From: CAVXXB01 sp963765585
GTDB taxonomy: Bacteria; Calditrichota; Calditrichia; JAJRVZ01
Direction: 5' to 3'
NCBI GenBank assembly: GCA_963765585.1
Contig: CAVXXB010000018.1
Location: 1-12,425, forward strand
Length of the DNA: 12,425 nt
In this document: positions 1-7,401 of the stretch, piece after piece
How positions within the stretch are numbered: the stretch's first letter is position 1
How the letters are laid out: every line of letters starts with the position of its first letter
Made by a program: the position numbers and the translations under genes
The notes under the pieces: generated by a model
What the model saw: the letters and a program-made list of their open reading frames with translations, nothing else
What the model was told of the DNA's origin: nothing
The model's database searches: none

Positions 1-95
1 GCTAAAACCAGTGGTGTGATGGAAGTGATGATAAATAGTAGTGTAAACCACTGATGAATTGATTTACTGGTAGATCTGGAATTTACAAATCGCAT
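1..95 (-). CDS. N-terminus of an exported protein, cut by window edge
   Basis: An ATG at 93-95 on the minus strand opens a frame that stays open for 31 codons to the window edge. It is preceded by GAGG with a 5-nt spacer, a good ribosome binding site. The peptide starts MRFVNSRSTSKSIHQWFTLL and continues with a run of I, T, L and V (residues 17-31), so it has a basic/polar n-region and a hydrophobic core like a Sec signal peptide. The mature protein lies outside the window, so no family can be named. The gene follows lacZ and the phosphoesterase remnant on the same strand. The call rests only on the ribosome site, the open frame and the signal-peptide pattern. Confidence 0.5.
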   Translation of the reverse strand, partial: MRFVNSRSTSKSIHQWFTLLFIITSITPLVL

Positions 96-252
96 AGTTA
101 CCTCAATTTTAAGTTTCAGTGAATTTACCAAAAATTAGTAATATATATATTGTTTTTTGACTGGATCACAGGATTAACAACTAGTTGGTACTTTAATTAT
201 TGTGGTTAATTTGTATTGCCTCGGCCATGTGGTATCAAACGAATAGTGATTA

Positions 253-567
253 TTAATATCGTCCGGACATGAACGTATCACCTAAATCCAGTAAAAAATC
301 CGGCTGATCAGCCTGAATATTACCGAGAGTCCTGGCAAACAAAACAGGATTGGAGCCCTCATCCAGGTGCGGATCGGCTTCAACACAAAAAGTAAAACCG
401 AACCCGTTAGATCTTTGCGTATGGAAAGTCCATTCATTTTGAGTCAGGAAACTACTATCAGCATGAAATCAATAATATAACCGGTAATCGTAGCGGGTGT
501 TTGCTTGCAGATCATTTAATAAAATTTCAGATAAATACAGTACTGATAAGAAAAAACATCTGTTCAT
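253..567 (-). pseudogene. Metallophosphoesterase remnant (multiply deleted)
   Basis: Reading the minus strand in one frame from an ATG at 565-567 to a TAA at 253-255 gives 105 codons with one internal TGA (469-471). The first residues, MNRCFFLLSVLYLS, look like a truncated signal peptide. The next piece, EILLNDLQANTRYDYRLYY, resembles the end of the fibronectin-like N-terminal domain of purple-acid-phosphatase-type enzymes (pattern L..L.ANTRY.YRL). After the TGA comes WTFHTQR, then EADPHLDEGSNPVLFARTL and PDFLLDLGDTFM. These match the first metal-binding motifs of calcineurin-like phosphoesterases (D-x-H, then G-D). The reading ends right after GD, so the GNH(D/E) motif and later histidines are missing. 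Intact relatives are several hundred residues long, so most of the gene is lost. It lies 23 bp after the lacZ stop, on the same strand, and may once have been in its operon. Confidence 0.75.
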
Positions 568-590
568 AATGTTACTATGTATTTAAACGG

Positions 591-3500
591 TTATTCATTC
601 TTCATTAAATAAATCGCAGGTAAATTCTTCAGTAAAATCGATGACTGGTCTGTACTAATCCCGGCATCCGGACTGAGACGCACACTAAAGACATATGTTT
701 TTTTGTCCAGCAGGTATTCTTTATGTGTCCTTGGATTCCAGCTATCATCCCCTCCCAGCCCCATCTGTTGATAATCCACATTTAAGGTTATGTTTTCACC
801 ATCGACTATATCGTAGGTATGATGCGCATTGGTCAGGTTCTCCAGAGTATAATTATGTGCACTTACATTTATTACCGGCATGCCCACAACTGAAATTCCA
901 GATCCGTTACCATCCGACAGTTGCGCCCATCTGACATCAGTCTTATTTCCATTTTCCTGTGGTTTTATATAGGGCACGAACTGATCCGCTACCAAACCCG
1001 TATATAATCCCACAGCCGCACCCGATTTGCGATCCCAGTAAGATTCATGGGGTCCCCGGCCATACCAACTCATGTTTACAAATGTATTTGGGATTTGCAT
1101 AGTAATACCTACCCGCGGTAGTGGCGGCATTGATTCATCCACATCAAACATATTATCAATCATTAACTCACCATTACCAAAAATGGTATATATGGCAGAA
1201 TAATCAATCTTTCCTGTTTTGCCTATCATATCCAGGTTCACAGTAATTCTTATCACTTTTGGATCTAAAATCTCGGTTGTGATGCCTTGAAGTTTGGATT
1301 CCACTTTATCAAGACCTGCCTGATACCAGCGATATCTAAAACTTCGCTCGAATCCTCCGATATCATTGTCTACCGGTGCCCGCCAAAAATTTGGCACCGG
1401 CCCACTCACCAGAATATTTTTATCATTTTTTTTATAAGATTTAATTATTCCTGTTCCTTTATCAAACACGATATCAAAATTGCTTCCCCTGACTTCAATC
1501 GTATCATCATTCTCCTGCATGGAAATCTCAGACATGGAACTCAAACTATAGACATCCGGATCCGGCTTTTCAAATTTTAATTGAAATTCATTCCAGGCAA
1601 TTTCATGTCCTGCAGTTCCCCAGCTAGTATTGTTTTCCAGATGATAACTGAGTTTGAGCCAGTATTCGGTATTTGGTTTTATATCGGGCTTTGTGAACGG
1701 AATGGTAATCTGTCTGGTCTCACCGGGGTCCATCGCAATATCTGTAATTTTTCCCTTTTCAATGCTGACGCCATTGGCATGGAGGTCCCAATTTAGGTAC
1801 ACATTTTCCATGCTATAAAAATTATATTGATTAGATATCTCAAAAATACCGGACATCGCATCTGTTGATTTGGTTTTTATGTATTGATATACTTTTTTCA
1901 CCTCAAATAATTCCGGTTGAACCGTTCGATCGGGAAAAACCAGGCCATTAAGACAATAATTACTATCCGTTGGTTGTTCACCAAAATCTCCACCATAAGC
2001 AAACCATTCAACACCTTCTTCTGTGTACTGTCGCAGTCCCTGATCTACCCAATCCCAGATAAATGCACCCTGGATTCTGGGATTTCCTTCAATGGCATCC
2101 CAATAATCCTGCAGATTGCCAACACTGTTGCCCATAGCATGGGCATATTCACAAATGATTACCGGCCGGTCTGGATTCTGTTTTGACAATTCAACCATAA
2201 ACTCAACTGATGGATACATATTTGCGATGATGTCAAAATGTGAGGGCTCAGCACTATATCCAGGATCGGTTGGCTCATAGTGAATTGGTCTTGACGGATC
2301 ATAAGCCCGTATCCAGGAAGCCATGGCCTCGTGATTCGGACCATATCCCGCCTCGTTCCCCAGAGACCAGATAATTACCGATGGATGATTTTTATCCCTT
2401 TCCACCATTCGTTTTGCCCGATCGACAAAAGCCTCTTTCCAGCTGGGATTTTTTGTTAATGCACTCCATATTTCGTGTGTTTCTAAATTTGTCTCATCGG
2501 TGAGATATAGTCCGTACTGATCACACAGCTCATACCAACGGGGACTATTAGGATAATGAGAAGTTCTGACAGCGTTGATATTAAACTGTTTCATCAATGT
2601 GATATCTTTTATCATCATCTCTTCAGAAATCGTACGACCGTGGTCCGGATCATGTTCATGCCGGTTTACCCCCTTCAACAAAATGGCTTTACCATTTACC
2701 AGCAATTGACCATCCCGGATGACAACTTCTCTGAATCCGACTTTTGTACTGACAATCTCAATGATCTGGTTATCTTTCTCTTTCAGTTTAAGAACCAGCG
2801 TATACAAATTGGGATATTCTGCTGACCACTTTTTCGGCGAGGTTATTTTTTGAGTCAATTTTTGAGAGATTTCATCATCATTTTCAAATCGTGGGATGCT
2901 TGCCGTGGAATTTGCGATCAGATTTTTGTTCTCGTCATATAAGAAGTATTCAATACTCCGGGTACTTTCATCCAAGTCAATATATTTACGAACTTTGACC
3001 TGGATCTGAAGGCTAGCATCCTTATACTGATCATCCAAATCCGTAGTTACAAACATGTCGCGGATATGCATATTGGGTGTTGAAAGAAGATATACATCAC
3101 GATAGATACCGCTTAACCGCCAGGCATCCTGATCCTCCAGATAACTACCATCGGACCAGCGAAACACCTTTAGCGCAACAGAATTGCTGCCCTCATTCAG
3201 ATAGGAAGTAATGTTAAATTCCGCCGGAGTAGCAGATCCCTGACTATAACCGACCTCTTTGCCATTCACCCATAGATAGAATGCCGATCTCACACCATCA
3301 AAATGCAAAAAGATCTGACGGTTATCCCAATCCGCAGGTATTTCAAACTCTCTGTAATAAAGTCCAACGGGATCCATATCATCCGGAATCAACGGCGGGT
3401 CAACCGGTCTGAAGGGATAATTTACATTGGTATAGATGGGTACATCATATCCCTGTAGTCTGCCAGCTACCGGGCACAGAAATTTCTTTCCAGTGATCGG

Positions 3501-3789
3501 TTTGAAAATTATTGATATAAAATTCTGAATTTGCATCACCATAATTATCAATAAACTTAAATTTCCATTCACCATTCAACGAAGAATAGAAGATTGACTT
3601 CGCCCGATCTCCCTTAAAAGCAGTTTGTTCGCTTCCAAAGGGAATAAGCGTCGCATGCCCCGGCTCCTTATTGATGGCAAATACTTTTTCATTTTCCCAT
3701 TCGCTGAAATCAAATCCAAATGTATAATTTACCAGAAGAGCGAGAGTTAGAACCAAAAGGCCTGGCTGAATCCGCAAAGACGATTTCAT
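591..3789 (-). CDS. lacZ: Exported GH2 beta-galactosidase, broken by a frameshift
   Basis: This LacZ-type glycoside hydrolase family 2 enzyme cleaves terminal beta-galactosides. The start chosen is ATG 3787-3789, because AAGGAG (3796-3801) precedes it by 6 nt and a Sec signal peptide follows (MKSSLRIQPGLLVLTLALLV), so export is expected. Frame 1 runs through SLNGEWKFKF to VPGSWQ; one extra base at about 3459 then shifts to the frame giving LQGYDVPIYTNVNYPF. Repaired, the protein has 1065 residues, near the usual ~1020 plus signal peptide. Domains in order are sugar-binding jelly roll, Ig-like, TIM barrel, a second Ig-like and the C-terminal Bgal small-chain sandwich. The acid/base Glu is in SLGNEAGYG (about residue 479) and the nucleophile Glu in ICEYAHAMGNS (about 547). 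The LacZ-specific PQENGNKTDVRW and MGLGGDDSW are also present. As written, translation from the true start stops at residue 116, and the catalytic part lacks its N-terminus. An assembly error is possible, though the site is not a homopolymer. Confidence 0.93.
3456..3462 (-). other. Single-base frameshift site in lacZ
   Basis: On the minus strand the codons AGC TGG CAG (S W Q) end at 3460 and CTA CAG GGA TAT (L Q G Y) begin at 3458. The single base between them (T on the plus strand, 3459) is surplus. Upstream and downstream frames both match GH2 enzymes right up to this point, where family members read WQ-LQGY without a gap. No slippery heptamer is evident, so programmed frameshifting is unlikely. 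Confidence 0.85.
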
Positions 3790-3795
3790 GAACAA

Positions 3796-3801
3796 CTCCT
3801 T
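3796..3801 (-). promoter_or_regulatory. lacZ ribosome binding site
   Basis: AAGGAG on the minus strand, followed by TTGTTC and the ATG at 3787-3789. It fixes the lacZ start and excludes the longer frame opening at 3888, whose first 33 residues derive from the inserted element and the target-site region. The insertion begins only 11 nt upstream of this site. Confidence 0.8.
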
Positions 3802-3828
3802 ATTCTGTTGAAGGTAGTGTAAAAAATA

Positions 3829-3846
3829 ACCACAGAGTACACGGAG
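3829..3846 (+). repeat. Left inverted repeat of the GxxExxY unit
   Basis: ACCACAGAGTACACGGAG. Its partner in opposite orientation is at 4127-4144, with 15 of 18 bases matching. Motifs of the ACCACAGAG type often lie next to GxxExxY-family genes in environmental bacteria (recollection, not checked). A third diverged copy, ATCACAGAGGGGAGAT on the minus strand, follows the pseudogene stop at about 3889-3904. Confidence 0.55.
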
Positions 3847-3905
3847 TAAATTATTAATATTATTTATGTTAATGCTATTTCTAATCATCTCCCCTCTGTG
3901 ATCTC

Positions 3906-4149
3906 TTATAAGATAACTCTCTTTATTCCTTCTTTTAATTTGTCAACATTAAAATTGATCAACAATCCGACTTTTAGATTTTCTGCTCTCAGGTAAGTTA
4001 GCACCTGGGCAATATGAACATTCTAACAGACCTGGCCCAAGTAATGAGTGAACTTCAATAGCACATGAAATTATTTTTTCAGTAATATCTCTTAAAGGAT
4101 ATTCTTTTAGAGTTCTCAGAGTTTTCCTCTGAGTGCTCTGTGGTTTCAT
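3906..4149 (-). pseudogene. GxxExxY-family protein gene with internal deletion and frameshift
   Basis: The frame from ATG 4147-4149 reads MKPQSTQRKTLRTLKEYPLR, then DITEKIISCAIEVHSLLGPG and LLE, which is the conserved N-terminal half of the GxxExxY family (typically about 120-130 residues). The sequence then jumps to another frame, reading HIAQVLTYLRAENLKVGLL, INFNVDKLKEGIKRVIL and TAA at 3906-3908. That is the usual C-terminal third of the same family. The middle, including the GxxExxY signature and the strand that normally follows it, is missing (roughly 45-50 residues by comparison with family length). The two halves meet near 4014-4022. As written the open frame continues instead to a TAA at 3949. 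The family's function is unsettled; it has a PD-(D/E)XK-like look. The whole remnant lies within the 383-bp insertion. Confidence 0.85.
4127..4144 (-). repeat. Right inverted repeat of the GxxExxY unit
   Basis: On the minus strand this reads ACCACAGAGCACTCAGAG, matching the copy at 3829-3846 in inverted orientation. It overlaps codons 2-8 of the GxxExxY remnant, so the odd MKPQSTQRK start of that protein is simply the repeat being translated. Confidence 0.55.
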
Positions 4150-4350
4150 CTTTTAATCCTGTCTTTCATTTTTTCATAGAACTTTTGACACTACCCTGTT
4201 GAAAGGAATATATTATGGTAGATAAACTAATTTGGTGCTTAAAATTTTAATTTTCAAGATTCAAAAATTAAATATGCCAGGAAATTAAAAAATTGAACTT
4301 ATTAATTAGCATCTTCTGAGGAATATAATTTTTACAATCTAATCATCACT

Positions 4351-4451
4351 CCCGAAAGCGGGATTTTCAACCTGAATTTGTTTCAGGATCTATATATGAG
4401 ATTCTGAAACCCCGAAACAATTTCGGGACAGGCATGTTCAGAATGACGTTT
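4351..4451. repeat. Hairpin-rich intergenic repeat between divergent genes
   Basis: About 100 bp contain four short stem-loops in a row: CCCGAAAGCGGG (4351-4362); CCTGAA..TTCAGG (4371-4387); TTTCAGGATCT paired with AGATTCTGAAA (4381-4409, one G-T pair); and CCCGAAA-CAA-TTTCGGG (4411-4427). The stretch ends in TTCAGAATGACG. The second and third stems overlap, so they exclude each other. It lies between divergently transcribed lacZ and the lipoprotein gene at 4543, so it does not terminate either gene. It resembles interspersed palindromic repeats (REP-like). The rest of 4204-4542 is AT-rich and shows no gene; lacZ's original promoter probably lay in 4204-4340. Confidence 0.5.
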
Positions 4452-4542
4452 CTATGGCTTATATCATTTTACCAAAGTTTCTAATTTGAAATTATTTGGC
4501 TTTATTGGTCGTTAGTAATTATTACAAGAATGGGATATAATC

Positions 4543-5259
4543 ATGCGTTATACATTATTACTATTATTTGTATTTTTAGGATGTGAAAAATTTACCGGGC
4601 ACAACTATGACAGCGAAAGTATTGCTGACAAATCACGGGTATATGGAACAATACGAAATAAATTTAACTCAAGTGAGCGCGTTGCAAACGCCCATGTGGA
4701 AATCGGTTACATTACAACCAGCACAGATTCATCAGGCAACTATGATGTAGACTACATCATTTCTACGGATGATAATCGTAACAAACCAGTTGAGATTTAT
4801 ATCACCGCGCCTAACTATCACGATTTGCAGACGGATTTTCTGGTATTTCCACCCGAGAGCAATATTGATCTGGATATGGAATATGGTGCACCGATAATCG
4901 AAAAAATCTGGATAGGTGTGCCGGAAGAAATTGTGCACCAGGTATTGGTCACGGATTATCAGGGAATTGAAAATATCCAATCGGTTACAACCGGCATCTA
5001 TTATGTCAAATTTGATGATCCGGAGATTCGGATCGAAACCATTGCGATGCAGTTGTATAACAAAATTTCTGATAATTCCGCTTATTATTATGCCACCGCG
5101 CTGCCTTCGCTTCCTGATGACTGGTTCTACGATCCAGTTGATCCGACCCATATTCAATTTACAGTCACAGACCGGGACAGTTTTGTCACCCTGATCGACC
5201 AAAAATATTCGGATATTATGTCACCAACACCGTTGTTTCCCTACGACAATCTCCCATAG
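4543..5259 (+). CDS. Lipoprotein with carboxypeptidase-regulatory-like domain
   Basis: This 238-residue protein begins MRYTLLLLFVFLGCEK. The short hydrophobic stretch ending in FLGC is a lipobox, with Cys14 the predicted lipidated residue, so the mature protein should be membrane-anchored in the periplasm or at the surface. Residues 33-112 (VYGTIRNKF..ANAHVEIG..T.TDSSGNYDVDY..ITAPNYHDL) fit a carboxypeptidase-regulatory-like or transthyretin-type beta sandwich. Residues 113-238 form a second, unrecognised beta-rich region with many aromatic and acidic residues. There is no catalytic motif; a binding or scaffold role is possible but not shown. No strong ribosome site precedes the ATG (only GGGAT). 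It stands 160 bp ahead of a second lipoprotein gene on the same strand, perhaps as a transcription unit. Confidence 0.85.
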   Translation: MRYTLLLLFVFLGCEKFTGHNYDSESIADKSRVYGTIRNKFNSSERVANAHVEIGYITTSTDSSGNYDVDYIISTDDNRNKPVEIYITAPNYHDLQTDFLVFPPESNIDLDMEYGAPIIEKIWIGVPEEIVHQVLVTDYQGIENIQSVTTGIYYVKFDDPEIRIETIAMQLYNKISDNSAYYYATALPSLPDDWFYDPVDPTHIQFTVTDRDSFVTLIDQKYSDIMSPTPLFPYDNLP

Positions 5260-5409
5260 CATCATTTTAGATGTACACTAGATTTCTCATTTTATACCAT
5301 TGTTATTCATGGTGATAATACACTCCGGGTTTTGAGAATCTTTGCCTTTTAACATGCTTTTTAATAGATTGAACTGTGTTATTCATTTTTAAAAAAAACA
5401 TATTTGGAC

Positions 5410-5414
5410 GGAGG
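5410..5414 (+). promoter_or_regulatory. Ribosome binding site fixing the start at 5419
   Basis: GGAGG followed by CGAA and ATG. It chooses the ATG at 5419 over an in-frame TTG at 5404, which would place this site inside the coding sequence. Confidence 0.75.
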
Positions 5415-5418
5415 CGAA

Positions 5419-5907
5419 ATGCGAATCTATCCTGTCATTTTTATTGCGATTCTGAGTGTGGGAATCGCCTTTCATGCGTGCTCGGACAAGCAAAAACTTA
5501 CAAACCTGGAAACAGAAATATTGAGTGCATTAATTGTAAATTTCCAGAATGTGGCACAGGGCTCAGTCAGTCCGGATCAATCAGGAAATGTATTATATCT
5601 CTTAAAACATATCGCACATATAAAAGCGACGGTAACTTCTTCTCTTGCATACGCCATGGTAATTGATACACAAGGAAGTATCGTGGCTCATAATATGCTG
5701 GGCAATGCATATTCCGGCGGTCAGATACTGGATGATGAGATTACACGAAAAGTTTTGGCATATAATGATGCTCAAAAACCATATTTTCAGTTCTATATTT
5801 CTAAAGATGGTAAAGACGTAATTGACATATCCTTGCCGGTGATGAAAGAAGAAGATGAATCTGTTGTTGAAGGATTTGTGCGGATAGGAGTTTTGATTAG
5901 TAATTAG
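5419..5907 (+). CDS. Lipoprotein with a Cache-like sensor domain
   Basis: This 162-residue protein starts MRIYPVIFIAILSVGIAFHA and then Cys21, a plausible lipobox (FHAC). Residues 28-75 look helical. Residues 76-162 carry the pattern YAMVIDTQGSIVAHN, then Y.GG.ILDDE, then DVIDISLPV, then EGFVRIGVLIS. This is typical of the PAS-like Cache domains that form the periplasmic part of chemoreceptors and histidine kinases (D..G.I.AH; DI..PV; G.+R+G). Here the chain ends at the last strand: no transmembrane helix, HAMP, kinase or methyl-accepting part follows. It may therefore bind a small ligand and pass it, or the bound state, to another protein. The domain call is by pattern only. Confidence 0.8.
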   Translation: MRIYPVIFIAILSVGIAFHACSDKQKLTNLETEILSALIVNFQNVAQGSVSPDQSGNVLYLLKHIAHIKATVTSSLAYAMVIDTQGSIVAHNMLGNAYSGGQILDDEITRKVLAYNDAQKPYFQFYISKDGKDVIDISLPVMKEEDESVVEGFVRIGVLISN

Positions 5908-5970
5908 AATTTGTAGGGAACAGCCTGAGACCGTTCCGTAAATGCTAATTTGTGCTTCTGTAATTCAGAA

Positions 5971-5991
5971 TTCGAAATTCGAAATTCGAAA
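5971..5991. repeat. Three tandem copies of TTCGAAA
   Basis: A 7-bp unit is repeated three times without spacing in the 86-bp gap between the convergent ends of the Cache lipoprotein gene (stop 5907) and the Omp85-like gene (stop 5994). The unit contains the palindrome TTCGAA, so the tract can fold on itself. A role in termination is possible but the stem is weak. A separate GGAAC/GTTCC pair at 5917-5937 has only 5 bp of stem. Confidence 0.6.
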
Positions 5992-5993
5992 TT

Positions 5994-7181
5994 TCAGAAA
6001 GCTTCTTCGATTCCAAAATAAATACCGTTGGTATCCTTGCCAAAACCAATATCCATGCGCAAATTGATTTTTTCTTTTTTATCAAATAGAAAACGTAATC
6101 CGAAACCAAAACTTGGTTTCAGATTTCGAATTTGCAGACCGGTAATTTCCGGCACCACATCTCCTGACCCGGCAAATGCAACAGCTCCAAACCGCCACCA
6201 GACAAACTGTCGATACTCCACCTGAGCGGCAAAATAATTATTATCTCTGTAGCGACCCGTAAAATAACCACGCATGAGACTGCTGCCTCCCAAAGCCGGC
6301 AGTTTATAAAATGGTGGATTCCCACCTGTACCGCTATAATAAATCTGCGCCGCAATTACTTTTTGTTCTCCCACACTCCAATATCGCCGGGCATCCAGTT
6401 CAATCCAGCTATAGGTATAATCACTCCCCAGATCCTGGGTATAAAAAAGAACTTTGGCCTTCGTTATACCACCAATATTTGGGAAGAAAACATGATCCCG
6501 GATGTCCCAAACCCATACAATGCCTAACCCGGAGACAACACCTCCCTCACTCCCCTGAACAGTATTATCCTCAAGATAGGGATTTTCTTTTATGTCAATC
6601 ACACTGTACTTCCTGTACTCAAGGACTAATCCCGAACGATCACTGATTACGATAGCCGAAGGTACCTGGAAATCGATAATTCCACCCATATTTTCAAGAA
6701 CATATTCCTCTGTCCCTAAATCCGGAGTATTGTTACCTACTCCATAAAATCGATCGACTTTATTTCCGTATCGTATATCAATGGAAGAAGCCATTTTGTT
6801 CTTATAAAAAAACAGATTAGAAATCGCAGAAAACTCATAGGTTTTAACTGTCGAGTAAAATGCAGAAAATGTGATATTGGATGGATTCAGGACACTGTCT
6901 TTTTGTGAAAAAAAAGTAAAGACACCGCCTGCACCAAAAGCAAATTCAGTTTCCGGGGTATAATATACATACGGGTAGGCACTCAGTGAAGACTGATAGT
7001 TTTTAGTCGTATCGGCTTCATCCTGTGCTGCTAACTCACCGGTTCCTATGGTAATTATACATATAAGAAAGAGAAAAGCAGGTAACTTAAAATTAATCAC
7101 GTTTTTCAATCCAAAGTTTTCGAAGAAAATGAACGGGGTGCATATAATTACCCGCAGAGATATTAATGTTTTGCCGTGCAA
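5994..7181 (-). CDS. Omp85/BamA-like outer-membrane beta-barrel protein
   Basis: The frame encodes 395 residues. Residues about 30-52 (INFKLPAFLFLICIITIGTG, then ELAAQ) are a signal peptide. The rest is a run of amphipathic strands with bacterial surface antigen (Omp85 superfamily) hallmarks: WDIRDHVFFPNIG at about 225-237 and LMRGYFTGRYRDNNYF at 302-317. The latter is the RGY motif of barrel loop 6. The chain ends in Phe, as usual for barrels read by the BAM machinery. There are no POTRA repeats between signal peptide and barrel, unlike BamA or TamA (which exceed 570 residues), so this is a barrel-only family member whose transport substrate is unknown. ATG 7181 is the only ATG but leaves a 29-residue leader and lacks a ribosome site. 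TTG at 7109 or GTG at 7100 gives a normal signal peptide and may be the true start. The gene is followed by convergent lipoprotein genes. Confidence 0.85.
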   Translation of the reverse strand: MHGKTLISLRVIICTPFIFFENFGLKNVINFKLPAFLFLICIITIGTGELAAQDEADTTKNYQSSLSAYPYVYYTPETEFAFGAGGVFTFFSQKDSVLNPSNITFSAFYSTVKTYEFSAISNLFFYKNKMASSIDIRYGNKVDRFYGVGNNTPDLGTEEYVLENMGGIIDFQVPSAIVISDRSGLVLEYRKYSVIDIKENPYLEDNTVQGSEGGVVSGLGIVWVWDIRDHVFFPNIGGITKAKVLFYTQDLGSDYTYSWIELDARRYWSVGEQKVIAAQIYYSGTGGNPPFYKLPALGGSSLMRGYFTGRYRDNNYFAAQVEYRQFVWWRFGAVAFAGSGDVVPEITGLQIRNLKPSFGFGLRFLFDKKEKINLRMDIGFGKDTNGIYFGIEEAF

Positions 7182-7210
7182 TGAAACTTAACCATTGAAG
7201 TGTCATGAGT

Positions 7211-7401
7211 CAATGACCCACCCCCTTTATCCCCCTCCCTCCCTTCGGCAAGGAGGGGGAAACCTCTGGCTAAATTACCTTCATGCCTTCCAATAAGAAG
7301 GGAGGAAGGGGAAACCATCACTGTAGGGATACGGCACCCGTAAAACGGGGTCTTCGACATGCCGTGAAGCAGGAGGGAGGGGATTTAGGGGAGGGTCATT
7401 A
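7211..7401. repeat. Structured repeat, copy 1 (MITE-like)
   Basis: The ends are inverted versions of each other: CAATGACCCACCCCC at the left and GGGGAGGGTCATTA at the right, continuing as CCCTCCC/GGAGGG-rich arms. The block 7335-7366 is identical to 10847-10878 and the block 7372-7401 is identical to 10940-10969 in copy 2, in the same orientation. The core begins GTAGGGATACGGCA, then CCCGT-AAA-ACGGG and GTC-TTC-GAC mini-hairpins, then TGCCGTG. In this copy the right arm of the outer stem is cut short by the terminal block. The right end overlaps the TAA (7399-7401) of the TonB receptor gene. A 65-residue open frame inside it is not a gene. Confidence 0.75.

Larger units (their letters stand above)
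3813..4195. mobile_element. 383-bp MITE-like insertion with 8-bp target duplication
   Basis: The left end on the plus strand is GGTAGTGTAAAAAAT and the right end, reverse-complemented, is GGTAGTGTCAAAAGT. The first 8 bases are perfectly inverted and 12 of the first 14 match. Immediately outside both ends is the identical octamer CTGTTGAA (3805-3812 and 4196-4203), the expected signature of transposition with an 8-bp duplication. An 8-9 bp duplication and ends of this GGTAGTGTCAAAAG type are reminiscent of IS256/Mutator-like transposases, but that assignment is from memory. The element has no transposase; it holds only a broken GxxExxY gene, so it would need a transposase in trans. It lies between the lacZ ribosome binding site and the old upstream region, so transcription from the original promoter must cross it. 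Confidence 0.8.

Noticed and set aside
3440..3480. Programmed ribosomal frameshift in lacZ
   Set aside because: No slippery heptamer or obvious downstream stimulatory structure, and no known need for one in GH2 enzymes.
3790..3888. Longer lacZ start at ATG 3888
   Set aside because: The extra 33 residues come mostly from the inserted element, and the ribosome site and signal peptide support ATG 3789.
4535..4542. TATAAT just before the ATG at 4543 as a promoter
   Set aside because: Transcription would begin inside the gene, after the start codon, and there is no well-spaced -35.
4732..5202. 156-residue minus-strand frame opposite the lipoprotein gene
   Set aside because: It is antisense to a well-supported lipoprotein gene and shows no domain or ribosome site.
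7163..7360. 65-residue minus-strand frame
   Set aside because: It lies largely within the structured repeat and its peptide has no protein-like features.
7211..7401. CRISPR or simple G-rich tract explanation for the repeats
   Set aside because: There is no regular repeat-spacer structure; the inverted ends and shared folded core fit a dispersed element better.
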